NCBI GenBank assembly: GCA_001929475.1
Contig: LXFE01002833.1
Location: forward strand, 1-12,178
Direction of reading: 5' to 3'
DNA length: 12,178 nucleotides
Source: Neolecta irregularis DAH-3
Taxonomy: Eukaryota > Ascomycota > Neolectomycetes > Neolectales > Neolectaceae
In this document: positions 8,195 to 12,178 of the stretch, in pieces
Layout of the letters: the number at the start of each line of letters is the position of its first letter
How positions within the stretch are numbered: position 1 is the stretch's first letter
Made by a program: the position numbers and the translations under genes
The notes under the pieces: model-generated
Database searches by the model: none
What the model saw: the letters and a program-made list of their open reading frames with translations, nothing else
Told to the model about the DNA's origin: nothing

Positions 8195-9501
8195 TCAATC
8201 GTGCCTGAATTTAAAATCCACATCTTTCTGGAAATTCATATCTTGCTGAAATATTTTCCGTATTCCCACTTGATCAATGTCGTTTGCAGTCAACCCAAAG
8301 CGTTGCATCAAATCGTAGGCCATCCAAAGTCGGAGATCGTCTGGAATATCCATGTCGAGCACGTAATCAAAAAATGTATGACATGAATTGAAGAAAATCG
8401 CACAAAAAGCCTCGTCACCCTTTGGACACTTTGTGTAAACCAGTGTATGTCCTTTTAGTATTGGCTCGTCTATTCCAAGCTTTTTTGAAGCTTCTTCCAA
8501 AAACTGTTTGATGACTGGAATTTGAAGGAGGGGCTCATCAAAAGGACCAGTTGAGACTGCTCTCAGTTGATTTATGCTGCCAAGATCCCACCGAATAATG
8601 ACCCAGTGGTTGTTTACCTTGAACGCCTGTTTTACCATCAAGGGGTTGGTTATGTTAAAGTCAAAGTCTGACAATGTTGCTGGGACAGTAGAGTGCAATA
8701 TGAGATTGTGAAAAGTTGCCTTTGCGTATGCGCAAACCATTGAATCGTCGAGTGGTTTCTTGTCAAGAAATCTTCGGATCATCATGACAATATCAGGCTT
8801 TCTCCATTGGATATTGTTAACGAATAGCGACGGCACAGCTTTCCTTTGGGGGGTAAGAAAAGTAGATGCTACGTCCCAACATGGACCTCTCAGAATCGCA
8901 GTATATTCGTTGTACCATTGTTTTCGCGTCTCAAACTCGTCAATATTGCGAATTATGTTGAGGTTGTTTGGCGGAGTACTTGATAGTTCCAAGTTGTGCC
9001 TTTGGGGGAAGGAAGGAAGGGCCATGCTGTTGCAGTTAGACACATTGAGAAACAGAGATACGTGTAAGCATAAAAGTCTCTATTGGCAATACTTGAAGAA
9101 ATGGCAAAGTGCGCTCGTTCTTCTAGCTCAATATATTCAGGGCGGTGTTGTAACGACTCGATCGATTGCAACAGAATGTCTTGCTGCGAGATATCGAATC
9201 TGACAATGGTCTTATCATCCTGGTCAAATCCCAAAATTCGAGTGAATTGCATAAAACAACATGGTACTGAGTTGTACGAAAGTGCAACAATGGATCGGAA
9301 GTCGTTAGTCGCACAAATCCCGAGGCAGATGATGGCAGCTTGTTCGATGGAAGAAGCTGTTTGTGGACAAAAGATATATCCAAAACCAATCTGGTCCAAG
9401 GTTAACCGAAAAGTTTCGGCATTCAGTCCGATTTGGTCAAACCTATCCACAGCTCCGAGTACAACCACGAATGAGAAGATAAGGTAAAGGATTGGAAACA
9501 T
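8195..9501 (-). CDS. Predicted secreted protein, unknown family, tandem-duplicated
   Basis: I do not recognise this family. Exons 9062-9501 and 8195-9026 give 423 aa. The intron (9027-9061) is 35 nt, with donor GTATCT, branch TCTAAC and acceptor CAACAG, and it joins two long frames that are otherwise offset. Residues 1 to about 17 are a strong signal peptide (MFPILYLIFSFVVVLGA), with no later obvious membrane segment, so secretion or a vacuolar location is inferred. The N-terminal third has several Cys residues (FCPQTA, ICLGICA, VPCCF). The C-terminal third holds NNHWVIIRWDLGS, IPDDLRLWMAYDL-QRFGL and a charged tail. The last domain is what survives in both flanking decayed copies. A TATAAAG lies close upstream. 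Secretion, duplication and rapid decay fit an effector-like or host- or prey-interacting protein, but function is unknown. Confidence 0.8.
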
Positions 9502-9526
9502 GTTGAAAGCTGCATGGAAAAGGATT

Positions 9527-9533
9527 CTTTATA
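9527..9533 (-). promoter_or_regulatory. TATA-like element of the secreted-protein gene
   Basis: TATAAAG on the minus strand sits 26 nt before the ATG, close for a fungal TATA box. A symmetric AATTAATT-CCT-AATTAATT element (9564-9582) lies 63 nt or more upstream of the start codon. Together they make a plausible compact promoter between this gene and the decayed copy. Confidence 0.45.
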
Positions 9534-9667
9534 TTTTTCAAAGTGAGATTGTCTCGCAAGAGAAATTAATTCCTAATTAATTCTTAAAATCTTGATGAAA
9601 TGCCCTTTCTGATTTCAGCACATCGTATCGTGCACCCTTCCTCACTCTCTTTCAAAGACAAATCAGA

Positions 9668-10011
9668 GCCTTGGTATATTTATTCAATCTCCATAAAATC
9701 ATTTCGGAAATATAAATTCCACATCTGGTTGAAACTTTGCCGTCACGCCTATTTGATAAACATCATTTGCAGCCAGCCCAAATCGTTGCTTTAAATCGTA
9801 TGCTATCCAAATTCGAAGATCGTCTGGAATAATGACATTGAGAGAGTCATCAAATTCCTCCTTCAGAGTTGCGCTGGGAACCATCGCACAAAATTAGCGA
9901 ATCATTATATGCCGTTATTCAATAATGATTTAGCGACAGGATGATTTATCACAACCTAGAATCCTCAAACTTTGGGCTTGAAATCGATTTGGCATGATTG
10001 GGATAGCAAGA
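9668..10011 (-). pseudogene. Decayed copy of the secreted-protein gene, right
   Basis: The minus strand retains an open C-terminal piece ending at 9699. It contains EEFDDSLNVIIPDDLRIWIAYDL-QRFGLAANDVYQIG and a VEFIFPK end, homologous to the C-terminus of the intact gene on its other side. Key blocks upstream (HWVI-RW and everything before it) are missing, and the frame closes just before the preserved part, so this is a remnant of a gene. It lacks about 90 bp present in the left copy. The C-terminal frame itself is undamaged, which suggests more recent decay than in the left copy, or that the piece could be spliced from elsewhere, for which I see no evidence. Confidence 0.75.
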
Positions 10012-10151
10012 GGATTCTCGCTTTAAAGATTAATATTCCAGGCGAGCACTCAGGCAGTGGTGGCTTGCGGAGCAATCATTTGCTCATTTGTAATAGCGGA
10101 ACGCTTCATTTTATAACGAATTTCGCATTAATCTAACAAACTTCGTAGTAA

Positions 10152-10170
10152 GGTCTAAATTCGTTAGACC
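10152..10170. repeat. 7-bp hairpin GGTCTAA/TTAGACC
   Basis: The arms GGTCTAA and TTAGACC are separated by the 5-nt loop ATTCG. The segment 10157-10166 is also the exact reverse complement of 10114-10123 (TAACGAATTT), so the region can fold in two exclusive ways. Confidence 0.7.
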
Positions 10171-10213
10171 CCATTCAAATCAATTTTGGAAGCCAGTTGG
10201 ATTTGCTATCAGG

Positions 10214-10248
10214 AGGAATTCATTATATGGTCCATATAATGAATTCCT
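10214..10248. repeat. Perfect palindrome, 17-bp arms with 1-nt centre
   Basis: Arm 10214-10230 (AGGAATTCATTATATGG) is the exact reverse complement of 10232-10248, with a single T between. Seventeen perfect base pairs are far from chance expectation in this length of DNA. The function is unknown. It could extrude a cruciform, be a protein-binding dyad, or be the scar of a small inverted-repeat element. Confidence 0.9.
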
Positions 10249-10280
10249 ATAATATGGAGGTTTCCTAGCCAGGTTCGACT

Positions 10281-10319
10281 ATATCAATATTACTTCATAT
10301 TATATCAATATCACTTCAT
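10281..10319. repeat. Two-copy direct repeat, 21-bp period
   Basis: ATATCAATATTACTTCAT at 10281-10298 recurs as ATATCAATATCACTTCAT at 10302-10319, 17 of 18 identical. It lies just after the 35-bp palindrome. Confidence 0.8.
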
Positions 10320-10679
10320 TTCTCCCCCAGAAAAAGCCTCCGCCAGAGAGAAGGCCGCTGTGGCCCCGCTGCAATATGATCAAGCAGCCTCTCATAGTAT
10401 CCTGGCAGTCCTGCCGGCTGCAGCAGCCGCACACACCGATACTGCTGTCAGTACCGTCGGCATATCCATACCTTGGTTCTGTGTGCATTCTCCACTAGTA
10501 ATCGTAGTGCTTTCGTAAGAAATGTCGTGCGTTCACGTACATTCAACCTGCGACTCGCTCGTCTTCTTATTTGCTACTTGACGCTGTAATGCGGCTGGAA
10601 ACGACACTCCCTGAGCCCGGAATGCATCTTCCGGGAATCGTTTCGCTAGTTGAATTGCTCGATGAGATGTCATGAAATA

Positions 10680-10803
10680 AATAAATTGTTGTAAATGTTG
10701 TATATTTTTGGTATATTTTTAATTAGTATACTTTTGTATATTTAATCATAGTATATACAGAGTGACTGTTTTCCCGTCATCCTGTTTCACTCCCACTCCC
10801 ACC
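10680..10803 (+). promoter_or_regulatory. Promoter and leader of the eL27 gene
   Basis: An AT-rich block with repeated TATATTT/TATA motifs (about 10700-10757, including GTATATA near 10751) is followed by a pyrimidine-rich leader with TTTCACTCCCACTCCCACC directly before ATGG. TATA plus a pyrimidine-rich leader and a good start context fits a strongly expressed ribosomal protein gene. Confidence 0.6.
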
Positions 10804-11290
10804 ATGGTCAAATGTACCCCCTCAATCTACCCATCCCCCGCTGACTCCCAGTCATCAAAACTGGTAAAGTAGTTATCATAACCCAAGGCAGACACGCTGG
10901 CAAAAAATGCGTAGTCATAGCCCAAAAAGATGAGGGCTCAAAATCCCATTCATTCCCACACGCAATAGTCGCTGGCATAGACAAATACCCTCTAAAATCA
11001 ACATCCAGAATGTCCCAAAAGAAAATCGCTAAAAGATCAAAAGTAAAACCATTCATCAAAATCATAAATTACACCCACATCATGCCAACTAGATATGCCC
11101 TAGACCTCGAATCAATCAAAAACGTCGTATCAAGCGAAACTTTTAAAGAACCTTCCATGCGAAGAGACGCTAAAAAGGTCCTCAAAAATGCTTTTGAAGA
11201 AAAGTATATGGTATAAAATGTTAAGCGTATCGTGAATGCTGATTTTAGGCCGGAAAGTTTTCGTGGTTTTTTACACCCTTGAGGTTTTAG
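10804..11290 (+). CDS. RPL27: 60S ribosomal protein eL27
   Basis: eL27 is a structural protein of the large ribosomal subunit. Read straight through, the frame stops almost at once and the C-terminus is missing. Two introns resolve this: 10814-10851 (38 nt, CTGAC branch, CCCAG end) and 11211-11248 (38 nt, GCTGAT branch, TTTTAG end). Exons 10804-10813, 10852-11210 and 11249-11290 then give exactly 136 aa, the canonical eL27 length. Landmarks are MVKFIKTGKVV, GRHAGKK, DEGSKSH, HAIVAGIDKYPLK, KKIAKRSKVKPFIK, NYTHIMPTRYALDLE, ETFKEPS and the invariant end WFFTPLRF. Several positions are unusual (KKCVVIAQ, SMRRDAKK, KFSWFF where KNRWFF or similar is usual), so it may be a diverged copy. Intact splice sites and frame argue against a retrocopy or pseudogene. 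Confidence 0.95.
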
Positions 11291-11293
11291 ATG

Positions 11294-11299
11294 AATAAA
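11294..11299 (+). terminator. AATAAA polyadenylation-like hexamer after eL27
   Basis: AATAAA begins 4 nt after the TAG stop of eL27. It may be the poly(A) signal, giving a very short 3' UTR, though AT-rich context makes chance occurrence likely. Confidence 0.35.
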
Positions 11300-11524
11300 A
11301 TATTGACATCAAATGATAAAATATATATCCTAAAAATGACAGGATACTCCGGAAATTTAGAAAATATCGTACTCAGATCCCAGAACATCTATCCATGAAA
11401 ATATCTTAGTAGGAAATATGCATTCCTGACTATCACTATGCCAACCCTACCTCTAACCCAATCTTTGCAAATGCAGAGATCAACAGTTGAAATTCTTGAA
11501 ATAGGAACAGACCTTGGCTTGAAT
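11300..11524. other. AT-rich spacer, nothing recognised
   Basis: No frame, repeat or RNA-like structure stands out between the eL27 3' end and the transposon. It should hold the eL27 3' UTR. Confidence 0.5.
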
Positions 11525-11532
11525 TGAGCCAA
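11525..11532. repeat. Left target-site duplication TGAGCCAA
   Basis: Identical over 8 bp to 12162-12169 and directly abutting the left terminal inverted repeat. An 8-bp length is diagnostic of hAT insertion. Confidence 0.9.
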
Positions 11533-12161
11533 CAATGTGTTCACCTGCCCAGAGGCTTCAGCAGGCGGGTGGGCGGATGGATTTTTATGCCGCCCGCCTT
11601 CATCAAGAGATCCAAATCACCCACCTGGAAGTGCTCCGATCTCAATGACTTTGGCACTGCTGGAAAGCCCTTGTCTAGGCGCATCCGTCTGTGGTAATTA
11701 CGGTTTTCTGTGATGTGTTTTGAACACAGCACTTACATGTGATCCTCCTACGCTTCTTCAAAGGTCCCCTTTTGACTTTCTTGTATTGGATTTGTTGGCA
11801 GACTATTAGTTTCGCCTTTAAATTCTGATCCTGATAGTCCTTGTTTCGTTTGAATCCGTCGGTTGGTTGTTCAACTGTGAATTGATTGCCATTTGCTCCA
11901 AGTTATGCTCACATGGTTTGTTACGGATCACGTGACACTGACAAGATCATTCGACGTGAACTTTGTATGTGCAGCATACTTCACCAACGAAAGAAATGGC
12001 CAGAGAGAAATCATTATATATTAGCAATTTCGGTTATTTAGTGAATATTGTATTGCACCTATCCTAATTGTCAAAAAGATCACCCACCCACCCGCCGGTG
12101 GATTGTATTGACCCGCCCGCCCGCCGGAGACCCGCCGGCGGGCGGGCGGGTGGACACACTG
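11533..12161. mobile_element. Non-autonomous hAT-like DNA transposon, 629 bp
   Basis: The left end CAATGTGTTCACCTGCCC (11533-11550) matches the reverse complement of the right end (12144-12161, GGGCGGGTGGACACACTG) at 15 of 18 positions. The ends are flanked by a perfect 8-bp direct repeat, TGAGCCAA, at 11525-11532 and 12162-12169. Terminal inverted repeats starting CAGTG/CAATG with 8-bp target duplications are the hallmark of the hAT superfamily. The interior has no transposase: the longest open frame is about 60 codons. Both ends carry GGCGGG/CCCGCC subterminal repeats, also usual for hAT elements. It therefore needs a transposase supplied elsewhere in the genome. All three TIR mismatches are transitions with A or T on the left end. 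Confidence 0.9.
12111..12151. repeat. GC-rich subterminal palindrome of the hAT element
   Basis: Arms 12111-12127 and 12135-12151 are exact reverse complements over 17 bp, made of CCCG/CGGG units, with the 7-nt spacer AGACCCG. A weaker counterpart (GGCGGGTGGGCGG at 11564-11576, CCGCCCGCC at 11590-11598) lies near the left end. In hAT elements such subterminal repeats are known transposase-binding regions, and that role is inferred here. Confidence 0.8.
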
Positions 12162-12169
12162 TGAGCCAA
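12162..12169. repeat. Right target-site duplication TGAGCCAA
   Basis: Exact partner of the left duplication. Its perfect conservation suggests a fairly recent insertion. Confidence 0.9.
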
Positions 12170-12178
12170 TGATTTACC

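Larger units (their letters stand above)
10012..10803. other. Repeat- and palindrome-rich spacer leading to the eL27 promoter
   Basis: No gene is supported. In order it contains an inverted repeat around 10114-10170, a perfect 35-bp palindrome, a 21-bp-period direct repeat, a GC-rich patch at about 10321-10490 with a gene-like but Met-less open frame, and an AT-rich promoter. The 62-codon minus-strand frame at 10300-10488 resembles nothing I know. Confidence 0.5.

Noticed and set aside
8760-9203. 147-codon plus-strand open frame
   Set aside because: Antisense to the spliced secreted-protein gene, which has the signal peptide, intron signals and paralogues.
10270-10280. GGTTCGACT resembling a tRNA B box
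   Set aside because: No A box or acceptor and anticodon stems upstream; the flanking sequence is AT-rich direct repeat.
10300-10488. 62-codon minus-strand frame with several Cys and Gly
   Set aside because: Short, within a GC-rich patch where open frames arise easily, no signal peptide and no resemblance to a known family.
10804-11219. eL27 as a processed or degenerate pseudogene
   Set aside because: Both in-frame breaks disappear on removing two consensus 38-nt introns, giving the canonical length and C-terminus.
11541-11732. 63-codon minus-strand frame
   Set aside because: Lies inside the non-autonomous transposon, includes the terminal GC-rich repeats and resembles no transposase.
12082-12152. 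CRISPR-like or telomere-like repeat from repeated CCCG/CACC units
   Set aside because: No regular spacer structure; the units form the subterminal palindrome of the hAT element whose ends and target duplication are visible.

Overview
The window is nuclear DNA of a filamentous or zoosporic fungus. The evidence is intron-rich genes with GT(A/G)…CTRAC…AG introns, fungal-type gene families, low GC with scattered GC-rich repeats, and a DNA transposon. The NOL10/Enp2 protein resembles the compact form of animals and early-diverging fungi more than the long-insert form I know from Dikarya. I therefore lean to a non-Dikarya fungus, but this is inference and I cannot name a genus. The clearest signature is intron size: I could place 15 introns by reading-frame and family logic, and 14 of them are 33-42 nt long.

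Layout, left to right. 1-890 holds one long open frame of low-complexity Lys/Ser/Asn-rich sequence of unknown nature. 890-2046 is noncoding and includes a short tandem repeat block (1181-1322). 2047-2900 (+) is a three-exon FAR-17a/AIG1-type multipass membrane hydrolase. It converges on 3202-4856 (-), a six-exon secreted FAD-linked oxidase of the berberine-bridge type with a TATA box upstream. 5139-7228 (-) is a complete six-exon NOL10/Enp2 ribosome-biogenesis WD-repeat gene. 7694-10011 is a local family cluster: one apparently intact two-exon gene (8195-9501, -) for a 423-aa secreted protein I cannot assign, flanked on both sides by decayed, mutually similar copies of its 3' end. 10011-10800 is repeat- and palindrome-rich spacer ending in an AT-rich promoter. 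10804-11290 (+) is the ribosomal protein eL27 gene, which looks broken until two 38-nt introns are removed. 11533-12161 is a 629-bp non-autonomous hAT-like transposon with 18-bp terminal inverted repeats and a perfect 8-bp target duplication.

The genes do not form a pathway. NOL10 and eL27 are both ribosome-related housekeeping genes but sit about 3.6 kb apart on opposite strands. The part most likely to be biologically new is the secreted-protein cluster, with its birth-and-death pattern beside a transposon-rich flank.
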